Of a stretch of 64,000 nt of DNA, positions 32,401 to 42,521 are shown piece by piece (position 1 is the first letter of the stretch; every line of letters begins with the position of its first letter). Source of the DNA: Liquidambar formosana (Eukaryota; Streptophyta; Magnoliopsida; Saxifragales; Altingiaceae); the NCBI GenBank assembly GCA_039720395.1, contig CM077831.1, forward strand, positions 19,336,982-19,400,981, read 5' to 3'. The notes below the pieces were generated by a model. That model was not told where the DNA came from. It searched no databases and saw only the letters and a list, made by a program, of their open reading frames with translations. Both the position numbers and the translations under genes were made by a program.

Positions 32401-32677
32401 CCACAAATACCTCAAATACAACCATATGAACTCCAATTGGCAACTTGGAGATCATTTCAAGGTCAAATGGAAAGTTTGTGATCAAAAAGACGAATATGCC
32501 CCTCAAGTCACAAAAGTTCTAATTAACCCTCAAGATCAACTCCAAATCGAACCAAAATTCATACACATCATCCTTAGGACTCTAAAAACTCAATGCAAAA
32601 TACTAGACTCAAAAAGGAAACAAAAAGACACAGGCAATGACAAACCCTAGCTAGGGTGGCAAAAATGGGGTGTGACA
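29417..32677 (-). mobile_element. Solo LTR of family A (3261 bp, reverse)
   Basis: Reads TGTGGACCCC at the left and GGGGTGTGACA at the right, the full family A LTR in reverse. Both sides have TATAT (29412-29416 and 32678-32682), consistent with a 5-bp duplication within an AT repeat. It carries the 80-bp palindrome (31891-31970), a reversed TATA (about 31700) and the U5 hairpin (29635-29678). It is close in sequence to the LTRs of element A, so it was formed by LTR-LTR recombination of a fairly recent insertion. Confidence 0.93.
31891..31970. promoter_or_regulatory. 80-bp quasi-palindrome, copy 5 (solo LTR A)
   Basis: CTCGGGTGACCACC...GGTGGTCACCCGAG with cores GGCGGCTAGCAGCC and GGCGGCTAGCCGCC. 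Confidence 0.92.
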
Positions 32678-33944
32678 TATATATATATATATAGACACAC
32701 ACACACACAATAATTGTAGATTCAAGAGACAATTTTATCAAAACCCAATAGGCCAAAATAGAGATATAAGTGATTTGTCACATATGCGGACTTTCTCATT
32801 TGTGTTGTGTATAGCAAAAAGGGCAATGCTATTGGACCCCCTTTAATAGCCCTCAGAAGACCTTTCATGATGTGACGTGAAATCAGAGGTGGAGTAGTAG
32901 GGTCCAAGAGCATTATTCCTAATCTATTCATGCCACATCATGAACCTTTTTTGGGGAACTATTAAGAGAAATCCACAAACATTTCTTGCAAAAAAAATAA
33001 AACAAAAAATAAGATAGAACTGAACTCACGTTATCCACGCCATAATTGCCCTAAGTTATTAATAGGCCAAGACTATATATATATATATGTTTCTAATGTG
33101 TCTTTCTTTGGCCCTATACGGGACGGGTCAATTTTGATTTTTGAGTACTTGGAACGAAGAAACCAAAAGAAAGCAAAAAATTGGCCTTCCCTTGATTAGA
33201 TAAGATAGTAGGGAATTCTTCTTCACATATGCGTAGGTGCTATTGCTACAATCATGGAGTAAGTCTGATGCAATGGTATAGCGAGACTAAGGGTCACATC
33301 TTTAATCCATCATTAAAATTTCTAATCCACAAGTTTCCTCGAGTCCATAGGGAGAGATAAAGAGAAATTCTTTAATATTCGGTTAACAAGGCTGAATCTG
33401 CCGTGGGGCTTACAAACTTGACTAAGAAAACTAACCCCAATCTTTGTAGGACACAAAATAAGTAGAAAATATAAATAAAAAAATACACAAAAATTAGTAC
33501 AAATTAGTTACGGAAACTTCTAATATTAAGGCCTATAATAAAGGTATAATTGACAGTAAACGAACTTGACTTCTATATCTGAAATTATTATTAGACGTGT
33601 CAATAAATCGGATTTTGATTCGAATCAACCGTTAGTCAGCAAATCAAATATGGATATTACCTAATCCGATCTGATAATTCTGATATGATAAATTAAATAA
33701 TATAGTAGATTATATATTTTACTAATTGTTAGTTTACCATAGATCTATGGTTTTTATAAACACTATATAATAAAAATGTTGAAATTTATTCTCAAATTAA
33801 AAATATGTTTCTTCTGATTATAAAATTTTATAAAAGCTCTCTCTTTCTCTTTGAAATTTGATGCCCATTTTTTGTTAGCTATACTTTTTGATAGATTATT
33901 GGTCAGGTCAAAAATCTAAAACTAACATATTCAGATATGTTACT
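32678..33944. other. AT-rich spacer with a weak foldback repeat
   Basis: Starts with the remaining AT/CA microsatellite. An imperfect inverted repeat about 32843-32975 (CTTTAATAG...CATGATGTG and its complement) may be a degenerate MITE, but clear ends and a target duplication were not found. A short (AT)n lies near 33075. No gene recognised. Confidence 0.5.
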
Positions 33945-35523
33945 TGTGAGCGCCATGCCCTAATACCACATAGCTTGAGAATACGCATTAGCCTCAAAGG
34001 ACTAACACAGAAAGGAGTCGCCACCCAATATTGGGAACGAGTAAACCCTAGCAGAGTCTAGCTCATCATAACCAAAGATTCGAGTTCGGAGCTAGCTACG
34101 CCGCTGGCAAGGTCTTAGGAACCTAGCTGCGCCCGGTCGAAACCGGCCCCCACACATAACTATTGGCTTTAATTAATTAAGTATTCAATTAAATTCCACC
34201 CTAAATCATGCAATAATATAATAGCACACACAATGACCAAAACAGTGAATAAATAAAATAAAACAGAGAATCGAAATATATTAGAAAGAATAGATCAGAA
34301 TAAGATGTATCAACCAACCAAAAACAAAAGATATGAATAAGCTAACAATCTGTCTGCCGAGGTAAGGTGCGTACGCATCACTGATAGGTGCGTACGCACC
34401 TAATATGCATTTTCACCAACTCAATCACATGTATACTTAAAAAGGGGAAAAACGAAACATAAGACAAAAATAATAGAAAATAAACTTTCTGCCTAGAAGG
34501 GAATGTGTACGCACTTGGGATAGGTGCGTACGCACCCTATAGGCATATCATACAGAATCACGCAGGCCTTATATTAATCTACGTCATGCCTCCTTAATAA
34601 AATAAAATATACAGAAAATAAATATGAATATAAACTAAACCTAAATCATGCTAATCATGCTTTAGACAAAAATAAAATAAGAAAAGAAGAACTAGAATAA
34701 AAAGCTAAAGAAAAACCAAATTTACCGACTTTGTGATTGTTCGTGGCCCCTCAGGTCTCTAGATTGAATCAAACCAACACGAATCCTCCTCTTCGTCAAA
34801 GTGTTATCACAGCAAAGAGATCAAAACTCACTCAACTTTGAAAAGAAATAGAAAACAAAAGAGAATCAGAGAAAAGAGAAGTGATTTTCGTCACTTTGCA
34901 ACAGCAGAAACTTCAATTGAGTTTTTGGGTATCAAAACATTGGAATTGGACAAAATTTGTGAAATACAAAGTTGTAAAAAATCGAATTATCTTTCTAAAA
35001 AGACCAATTTCATCAAATTCCAACTTCATATGCAAAAATTATGATTAAAATATGATTGCTGGTTTTCAGAAAAACTGCTGCTGAATTATGACGAATTTCA
35101 CTCTCTCCAAACCCTATTCTCCTCCCCATACCTCTAAGGCATTGAAAGAGTATTTATAGCTGAAATCTGGAGTTTCCCTTTCCTTCCTAGACTAGGTTTT
35201 CTTAGAGAATAATCAAAAGGTATTTATAATGATAAAAGACTTCTAATCTGAATAGGAAAGGGAAATTGTCTTTTGTAAAAATTGGGAGACTGACCGCTAA
35301 CACGCATGCACATGTACCGTATGTGCGTACACACACTCATCACATACGTACACGTGTTAGTGGCATGATAAAAATGGTTAATTTAATAAAATAATATTAA
35401 CCAAAAATCTCATGCTGTGATTCACACTAATTTTTCAAAGATAATCCATAAATAACCACACTAAACTCATCATCGGGGCCACAGGACTTAAGATGACAAC
35501 CGTTACAAAATTGGGTGTCTACA
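33945..35523 (-). mobile_element. Solo LTR F (Tat-type, 1579 bp, reverse)
   Basis: Reads TGTGAGCGCC at the left and GTGTCTACA at the right, with imperfect 5-bp duplication TTACT/TGACT. It shares with LTR E the GTGAGCGCC end and the GGAGTCGCCA motif (34014-34023). It holds palindromes TGCGTACGCA (34368-34377) and GGTGCGTACGCACC (34387-34400, 34523-34536), and a diverged set at 35300-35360 about 150 nt upstream of its reversed TATA (TATTTATAG, about 35152). Small ORFs within it are not credible. Confidence 0.8.
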
Positions 35524-35703
35524 TGACTGCCTAAACTTAAGCAGTAGTTTGAACTTTGAAGGGAGAACATATAAGGTTCCAATGTTCTATTGACAAATTA
35601 TATCTTGTCACTGCCTAGTAAAAGAATAACTTAGAAACTGAAGCCCAAACAAGCTTAGGCTTATAGATATGAGCGAAAGCCATTTTGAAGTGGTTTAAAT
35701 ATA
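35524..35703. other. Short AT-rich spacer
   Basis: Between solo LTR F and the MITE; nothing recognised. Its last 10 bases (35694-35703) are the left MITE target duplication. Confidence 0.6.
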
Positions 35704-36100
35704 GGGGGCCTCTATTGGCAACCAAAGACTTGCTCTTCATTCCCCACTTATTTTATATTTTAAAGTTTTATGAAAAATATAGAAGGTCTTCATAAAAACT
35801 GATCCCATATTCTATTAGAAAACATCATTTTAAACAACTTTTTAGAAAAAAAAAATCCAAAATCTATTGTTTAAGTATACTTTTTTGCCATTTATAGTCT
35901 CTGCTTCATCAATGACTAAAAAGTCCACTTAAATGATAGACTTTGGAAAAACGTTCTTCCAAAAAGTTGTTCAAAATGATGTTTTCTAATAAGCAATTCA
36001 ATCAGTTTTTATGAAAATATTATATATTTTTCATAAAATCTTAAAAGCATAAAATAAGTAGGGGATGAAAAGCATGTCTATGGGTGCCAATAGAGGCCTC
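35704..36100. mobile_element. Mutator-like foldback MITE (397 bp)
   Basis: The two halves are long imperfect inverted repeats of each other, starting GGGGGCCTCTATTGGCA and ending TGCCAATAGAGGCCTC. Perfect 10-bp direct repeats TTTAAATATA flank it (35694-35703 and 36101-36110), matching the 9-11-bp duplications of Mutator-type elements. Non-coding. Confidence 0.85.
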
Positions 36101-36110
36101 TTTAAATATA

Positions 36111-36990
36111 CCTTGGGAATTGAATTGGCCTATCATGATTTGCCCATTATGTAAAATGACAACTAGCTTTACAAATGGGATTGAAAATTTGAAATGGTGG
36201 GATTTCAAGAAATTTAAAAGTTGATCATTAATATTTATTAGTCATTTGTGGTGATAGTTTAAAGGTTTCTTTAATGGACCCAATTTAGACGATGGATTGT
36301 AGCTATAAATGTTGGGAAAAAACTCAGTTTCCATCAGACCTCTAAATAATATATTGTACTTCCTTCGTCCCACAAAAATACGTCATTTTTGTTACTTTTT
36401 TCTATCCCAAAATGTTTATCTATTTTGAAAAGTCAAACTATACATTTGCTTTACTTTTCTACACCCTTTGTTCCGTCAAAAAATACATTTTTTATATCTT
36501 GTCGAGTTGTAGTGAAAAAGGGTAGTTTTGAAAATAAAAAAGTTTAGTTAATGCATTAATTACTTTTGAATCCAATGGGGAAAAAAATGGGAATTGAAAA
36601 ACTTTATTATGATTGAACAACCCACGGATGACAAACTAACCTGACTACGCTGCACCAAACTTGTGTATATTATTATCGATGAGAAACCAAGAGAAAACTT
36701 TTTTTTTTCCCTTTTTTGGGGGTTTAAAATGTTAATTAGATCGAAATTGGAAATTAGTTCATGCATATGCATGAGAATAAGCATTTGTTGGAGGAATCGA
36801 GGACAAAGTAGTAGTAAATGTGGCTATCTGGCTGATTCATTTCATGGCATCCAAGCCCAACTCTCTTTTCAAGCATGGAGTCGGTTTTCAGGATCAGAGG
36901 GTTTGTGCCTTCTGATTCCCAATCAAGTGATCCTAGGTTATTCTAGGGACATTGAATTGAAGATCCAACGATCGAATTAACTATTGGATG
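36111..36990. other. AT-rich spacer with a possible Stowaway-like end
   Basis: No gene recognised. TACTTCCTTCGTCCCACAAA (about 36357) resembles a Stowaway/mariner MITE terminus, and a second similar motif in the same orientation follows at about 36463. No matching inverted end was found. Confidence 0.4.
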
Positions 36991-37220
36991 AGAGATTGAG
37001 AAGAATTGAACCACCCAATGTTGCTTTAAGGGTTCAATTTAGGGTTTTTGGGCATTGTACCAGCTCCCTGTTCTAGGGGCTCGAAGATTGAATTAGGAGA
37101 ATGCCTTGCCCTAGTGGCGGGTAGGACAAGGTGAATAAAATTAGGTGCGTCCGACCTATATACTTCTAATGGGTTGGTCAATTTTGTCGGAGGCGGCCTG
37201 ACAAAATTTAGGTATCTACA
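36991..37220 (-). mobile_element. LTR end fragment G (reverse), left limit uncertain
   Basis: On the minus strand this starts TGTAGATACCTAAATTTTGT, a typical gypsy LTR start, and it abuts plastid DNA exactly at 37220. Arms TTTTGTC/GACAAAA form a small hairpin near the end. The left boundary is a guess because no second LTR is visible. Confidence 0.5.
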
Positions 37221-37404
37221 GCCACAAACGACGAAAATCTCTCTTTTGCCTATCTCTATCCCGATGAGCCGAAACCAAAGCTCTAATTTTCTGTTGAGTA
37301 ATAGTTCGAGTAAGTCTTGAATGAGCCCCCCGAAAGCTTGATGCAAATAAACGAATTTTTGTTCTACGTCTCCGAGCTATATATCCTCGTCTAATTCTGG
37401 TCAT
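37221..37404 (-). pseudogene. rpl20: rpl20 fragment (plastid ribosomal protein L20), nuclear copy
   Basis: ATG at 37404 and 61 codons starting [15 protein letters not shown] and running to RRLW match plastid ribosomal protein bL20. The frame then enters LTR G and stops. The normal protein is about 117-120 aa, so half is missing. Without plastid expression signals or a transit peptide it should be non-functional. Confidence 0.93.
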
Positions 37405-38193
37405 TGAATAAATGAAACTTTAATGAATAACTAATTGATTTCCTTTCTTTCAGCTATTCTTTTCCCTTTTCCTGGTCTATTAATAACAAAACGGATTCTT
37501 CCAATGTATAAAATCAAAATTCCAATGGCTTTTGCTACTATAACCTTCCCGACCACTATTTTTTTTTTCTTTTTTCTAGGCATTTCACCTCGAAATAAGA
37601 AATTTATTGATACGAGGTATCAAAAACATAGTAAATCAAAAAAATAGTCAATATAAATGGATAAAGAAATAGTGGTTCCATCGTTTCTATGGTTACTTCT
37701 TAAACGGCGAGGCCCTCTCTATACACCGGAGCCCCTTCCTTCATTTAATCAATATTATTGGTAACTTGTACAGTTCACACCCTTTGGCTCTACCCATGAA
37801 TTATCCAGTAATAGGTCTTTCACAACGAGATCTGCCTAGACAGTAACGGTATTTAATTATGAAGGTTAGCTAGGTAGCTGACCCTGTTAGTCCGTTCTTG
37901 CAAGAGTGGGAACATAATCTTTCTGCTTCTTTAAATAGGATTTCCCCGCTTAATGGATAACCATTTGCTACCAATGGGGAATTGCTTTTCATCTTAAATT
38001 GAGGTGATTGGATTTGCACCAATGGAAACCATAAATTTCATACACAATAGAGGGATCTTTTTATTTTTAGATAGTGAATGGGGTTCTTCCATTCTATCCT
38101 ATTCACATTCTATCCTATTCACTGGTACTGATCATTGATACTGGAAAAAGTTTCTTTTCTTTTGTCCCAGCTCATGATCTGAACGAGTCACAC

Positions 38194-38307
38194 ATACACC
38201 CTAGTACATGTTCCTCGGCGCTGAGGACATCCCCCAAGAGCGGGGGATTTCGTGACATTTCTGATTGGCTGTCTTGTGTTTCTAATAAGTTGTTTAATGG
38301 TTGGCAT
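38194..38307 (-). pseudogene. rps12: rps12 5' exon (plastid ribosomal protein S12), nuclear copy
   Basis: Exactly 114 bp (38 codons), from [10 protein letters not shown] to the ...TCTRVY end, followed by the trans-splicing group II intron start GTGTGACTC. The exon is uninterrupted, but its partner exons lie elsewhere in plastid genomes, so this copy cannot make S12. Confidence 0.95.
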
Positions 38308-38463
38308 GCTGAATCGTATACATAATGGGCTGGTTTAGATCAATCCTAACCGGATAATTATGAATTATCCTTCTATTTATCTATTTAATAGAATATTAAA
38401 CTGAGTAAGAAGATAAATAAAATCTCAATCAAATCACGGATTTGCGTGAAATTCCTGCTATTT

Positions 38464-38690
38464 TCATTCAACCGCTACAAGATCAACAATTCCATGAGCT
38501 TGGGCTTCTGTTGCTGACATAAAAACATCCCTTTCCATGTCTTCGGATACAACCCAAAAGGGTTTGCCCGTTCTTTGTGCATAAACCCTTGTGATGGTTT
38601 CGCGCAATTTCAGTAGTTCTTCCGCTTCCAGGATAAATTCTCCCGTTTGTGCCTCAAAATAAGAACTACCAGGTTGATGGATCATTACCC
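38464..38690 (-). pseudogene. clpP: clpP exon 3 and part of intron 2, nuclear copy
   Basis: Encodes the C-terminal part of the plastid Clp protease proteolytic subunit (MIHQPGSS...EAQTGEF...VDLVAVE-stop) without stops. The catalytic Asp region lies in this exon; the Ser and His come from missing exon 2. Intron 2 continues to 38946, where element B inserted. The exact 3' splice junction (near 38690) was not resolved. Confidence 0.92.
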
Positions 38691-38946
38691 TGATGATATA
38701 ACATAATAAATAGTTCCTCTATCTCGCATGATGAGGTGAAGAGAAGAAATAAGGAATAACAAGAAAAAAAGATAGAATTGAACAACCGTACAGGCATCTT
38801 TTGCACATTGCATACGGCTCTATAATGGAATTTACTTTTACCTTTCATCGGAAGAAAGAGAAAATATAGAGTCTATCAGACCCAGATCGGTATGTGCTCC
38901 AATTACCACCCTTTCTTTTGGAGGAGTTAAAAAATACTATGATGGT

Positions 38947-41647
38947 TGTCACACCCCATTTTTGCACTACCTTAGTAAGGCTCATCATTTCATGCATGTT
39001 TTTGTTTTCTTTTTGAGTCTAGTCACTTGCATTAGTTTTCTAGAGTCACAAGGACAATGGATATGAATTTTGGTTCAATTCGGAGTTGATCTTGAGGGAT
39101 AATAATAGCTTTTGTGACTTGAGGGGCATAATCGTCTTTTAAGTCCCAAACTTTTCATTTGACCTTGAAATGATCTCCAAATTGTCAATTGGAGTTCATA
39201 TGGATGCATAAGAGGTATTTCTAGTGTCAATTTGATAAATCAATGGCTCGGGATTTAAATGGCTCGATACAGTTCAAGTTGGTTAATTGACCTTTCTTTG
39301 GGTTAGCTCTAATTGACTCACAGTTACCAACCAAATCTTTTCAAATTGACTTTCATTAGTCATCATTTTACCCCCAAAAGTGTTTCATGAAGTTCAATTT
39401 TGATATGGAAAGTGTTTGGTTTGACCCTATGTGCATGCCTATGCTTAGCAAAGGTAGAGCATAGCGGTTAACCGCCTTGTTCAAACCTAACCATGCCCCC
39501 ATGGTTAGTGGTTTTCACCCTAAAATGTTCAAAGACATATTCCTCATCGAAACACGGTCCTTTTGGCTTTTGTTTCATCAAAATCAGAGTTAATTTGCCC
39601 CCTGAAACACTTCTAGAAGCATTAAGAGTCAAAATAGGAGAAAAATCCGAAGTGGGCTCGGGTGACCACCCAGCCCCGGGCGGCTAGCCTCCTGGGCCCA
39701 GGTGGCTAGCCGCCCAGGCCCTGGTGGTCACTCGAGAGCACTTTCCTAATTGCTCTATGTTTCCTTGCTGAAGCGGATTCCTCCCTATTTTGACGTATTT
39801 GGGCTCTTTTGGACGGGTTTCCTTCTAATTTTTTGTAACTTATGAGTTACTTAAGCCCCAAGGGGGTCTCTAATAGCCCTTGGATTAAATTTTAGGGTTT
39901 TAATCCCAGCCATTGGTTAATCCTAATTGAAGTCTATAAATACCCCCTATGCTTCAGCACAAGGGGAGCCACTTTATGCATCAATACTTGAGTGTTTGAG
40001 AGAGAATAAGAAAGAGAGACTTGAAGGAGAGCTGGAGTTCTTGCTGTAGCCTTAGAGAACATTGATTGAAGTCATCCACAAGAGCAAGAGGGAGTTCATA
40101 CAGCAGTAAGGAAGGCTCTTCCTAAGGTATTCCTCTTTTCTGTTCAAGCTTAAATTAGGATAGCTCTATTGCATGCCATGCTTATGATTTCTACCATGAA
40201 TTGAGATTTTTATTAGTTAATACATATGATATTGATGATGTTCATGATGAGTTTTGCATGCTTTAGAGTTAGTTCATAGGTTCCAATGCATAGTTATGAT
40301 TCTTGTGCTTCTGTTGTCCTTGTTCTAGGATAAGTGTCATTGCATGTTAGAGTTAGGTTTCTTGTCATGTTTTATTGCTTTAGTTAATTAATATGCATGG
40401 TTTAGGTTCTGTTTAGTTTTATTTTAGCATGATTGGGGTTTGTTTTGTATGTTTTTAAGCATATTTGTGAGTTTAGGGTGGTTAGTGTCCTTGTTTTATG
40501 TTAGTTTTCATACAGCATGATAAAGTAGGTCTTTTCATTGGTTTTTCTTCATGTTTGCTGTGTATGTTTTACATATGGAGTAAATATGATATTTTTGCAT
40601 GCATGTTAGATCATTCTAGGGTTTTTATGCATGATATGGTTCTAGGATTGTGTTAGGGCTTATCAAAGTTTGCTATTTTTGTTATTGGCATGTTTAGTGG
40701 ATGATTTTAGGCCTTAGTACTATTCTGTCCAGATTTGCATGTTAGTATTTTTGCATGGTTTTGAGCACTTGTAAGGGTGCAAATAGGTGTGGTAATTGTC
40801 CTATGGCAAATAGGGCTGCCAATGTTTGAAATGGCTAATGTTTGGAGCAATTGCGCTCAGGTAAGTGGGTGTGAAGGTGCCCCAATTCACCTCTCTTCCT
40901 TATTCTTTCTCTTCTCCCTCTTTAGGGTTATTTCCTAATGCGAGTCTATGGTTTAATCAAAGGTTTCCTTCCATAATAAATTCTGGTTTTTATTAAAGTT
41001 TCCATTTTGTGGAATTTTCCTAAAATCAAACTTTGTTTATTCAACTCTTTTGATCAAATAAGGAAACCTAGGGTTTTAACCATAGGTTTGTATTAAGTCT
41101 TAACCCTAGTTCTATTCGAACTACGTGGACTTTGATCCATGTATTTCGTTGCATGGTACGTAGGCGCTCTTCGTGAGGCTCAAGTCCGTTCTAGGATCCA
41201 AGCATCCTAGGTTTCTTTTTGTGTTTTTTTCTTTTTTTCTTTATTTTCTGTTTTTATGTGCTTATTATGCATGGATGGATGAATAAAATATATGATATGC
41301 ATGCAATCCTTGTGATGATATACTTGCTGATTTTTGTATGGAAAGATCTTGATTTAGCCCAAATGAACTGAGAGACCAAAAGGGTGACATAGGTGCCTAC
41401 AGGCTTTGCCTAGAACCTTCCCATGTCATAACTTAGCCTCCGAATCCCCGATTTCTTTGGTTTCCAAAAGATTGGTTTTTGCCTTTCCTTTTTTATGGAG
41501 TCATTCAAATTGTTTTCCTAAAACAAACTGTTTTTAGGGTTTTCCTTGTTTCCTTTAAAAAATGAGGTGGCGACTCCTTTCCTTTTTCTTTTTCAAACAA
41601 ACGAATCTTTTCGTCAATCCTCGTGGGCCCAATTTCCGGGGTTCACA
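38947..41647 (+). repeat. 5' LTR of element B (2701 bp)
   Basis: TGTCACACCCC to GGGGTTCACA. U3 holds the 80-bp palindrome (39657-39736) and a TATA box (39935-39942). The leader has CAG|GTAAGT at 40861. U5 has the TGACATAGG/CCCATGTCA hairpin (41385-41428, one mismatch) and TGGCGACTCC at 41568-41577. Confidence 0.95.
39657..39736. promoter_or_regulatory. 80-bp quasi-palindrome, copy 6 (U3 of LTR B)
   Basis: CTCGGGTGACCACC...GGTGGTCACTCGAG with cores GGCGGCTAGCCTCC and GGTGGCTAGCCGCC; 199 nt upstream of the TATA box. Confidence 0.92.
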
Positions 41648-41650
41648 GTT

Positions 41651-41669
41651 TGGCGACTCCACTGGGGAT
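41651..41669 (+). other. Primer binding site of element B (tRNA-Arg type)
   Basis: TGGCGACTCCACTGGGGAT, identical to that of element A, 3 nt after the LTR. Confidence 0.85.
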
Positions 41670-42521
41670 TTGTGGGCTAGACTCTATAAAGTTTAATTGG
41701 GCTAGGTTAATTTCTTATGTTTAATTAAAATCAATCACATTGCATCCGCTTGATTGTGTGCTTTCATTTATTGCATTGTGTGCGCAAATTCTTGCATGCT
41801 AGGATCGATGTCCCTCGATGTATCCTTGCAAACGATGGGCCTAGTTTCAACCTTGGTTTTCCTGATTCCAAGTGTTGGGGCGAAAGCTATCAACCTCTCT
41901 TGCCTAGTACCCTTGGGCTTGCCCTTGGGTATATTAAATGAGTTAATCACGTACTGTTGGACCCACGCGGCGTTCCTGATGCCACATGTGGTTAGGTATA
42001 AGGATTGCTCAAGCAAGTGAAGGACCCTAGCCTACCCTCTTTTAGTTCATGTAGTGGGCCTTGTAGGACACTATGGTCTCACCTTTATGCACCCACATTT
42101 GTTTGTAATGATGCTATACCGTGTTTGTGGTGTGAGGCTTTATATCTTATGCCCTTAACATAGACCTTTAAACCCTAACCTTCGTTAAGGTCATGGGTTA
42201 GGAGGAATAAATTAAGGAAATAGGATGTAAAGCTATGTTTGTGATGTGCTAGTCCTAGGGGATTAATTAAACCTAATCGAAGGACTCTATACCCTATTCT
42301 TTTAAACATACCCTTAATCCATGACCCTTGTAAAGGTAATTGGATAAAAGGAATGAATTAATTGAACATGGTGTAGAGACCGAGTTCATTAAGGAAAATA
42401 TGGAGGTTTAGGATAAGTCCTTAGGCTAAAGGTTAAAACTTTTTTATCCATAGATGTGCTGGCTTGGATCCGCAATCCGCAAGGGCGTCTAGTGAGTGTT
42501 GAACCTACCCATCAGACAGAC
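41670..42521 (+). other. Untranslated leader of element B
   Basis: Related to the leader of element A and similarly without a gene. Short ORFs here lie in different frames in the two elements and are not conserved as proteins. Confidence 0.7.

Larger units (their letters stand above)
37221..38946 (-). other. Plastid DNA insertion (NUPT): rpl20 - 5'-rps12 - clpP
   Basis: Gene order and intergenic DNA match the plastid rpl20/rps12/clpP region, all on the minus strand. It is cut on the left by LTR G within rpl20 and on the right by the insertion of element B within clpP intron 2. The flanking nuclear retroelements show that it is a nuclear copy. The visible exons have open frames, which suggests a fairly recent transfer. 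Confidence 0.92.

Noticed and set aside
32843..32975. Complete MITE
   Set aside because: An imperfect inverted repeat is visible, but I could not find defined ends or a target duplication, so it is kept only as a note in the spacer entry.
36357..36490. Stowaway MITE
   Set aside because: Two terminus-like motifs lie in the same orientation and no inverted partner with a TA duplication was found.
38464..38690. Functional clpP or rps12 gene
   Set aside because: Only exon 3 of clpP and exon 1 of rps12 are present, flanked by nuclear retroelements, without the other exons or targeting signals.
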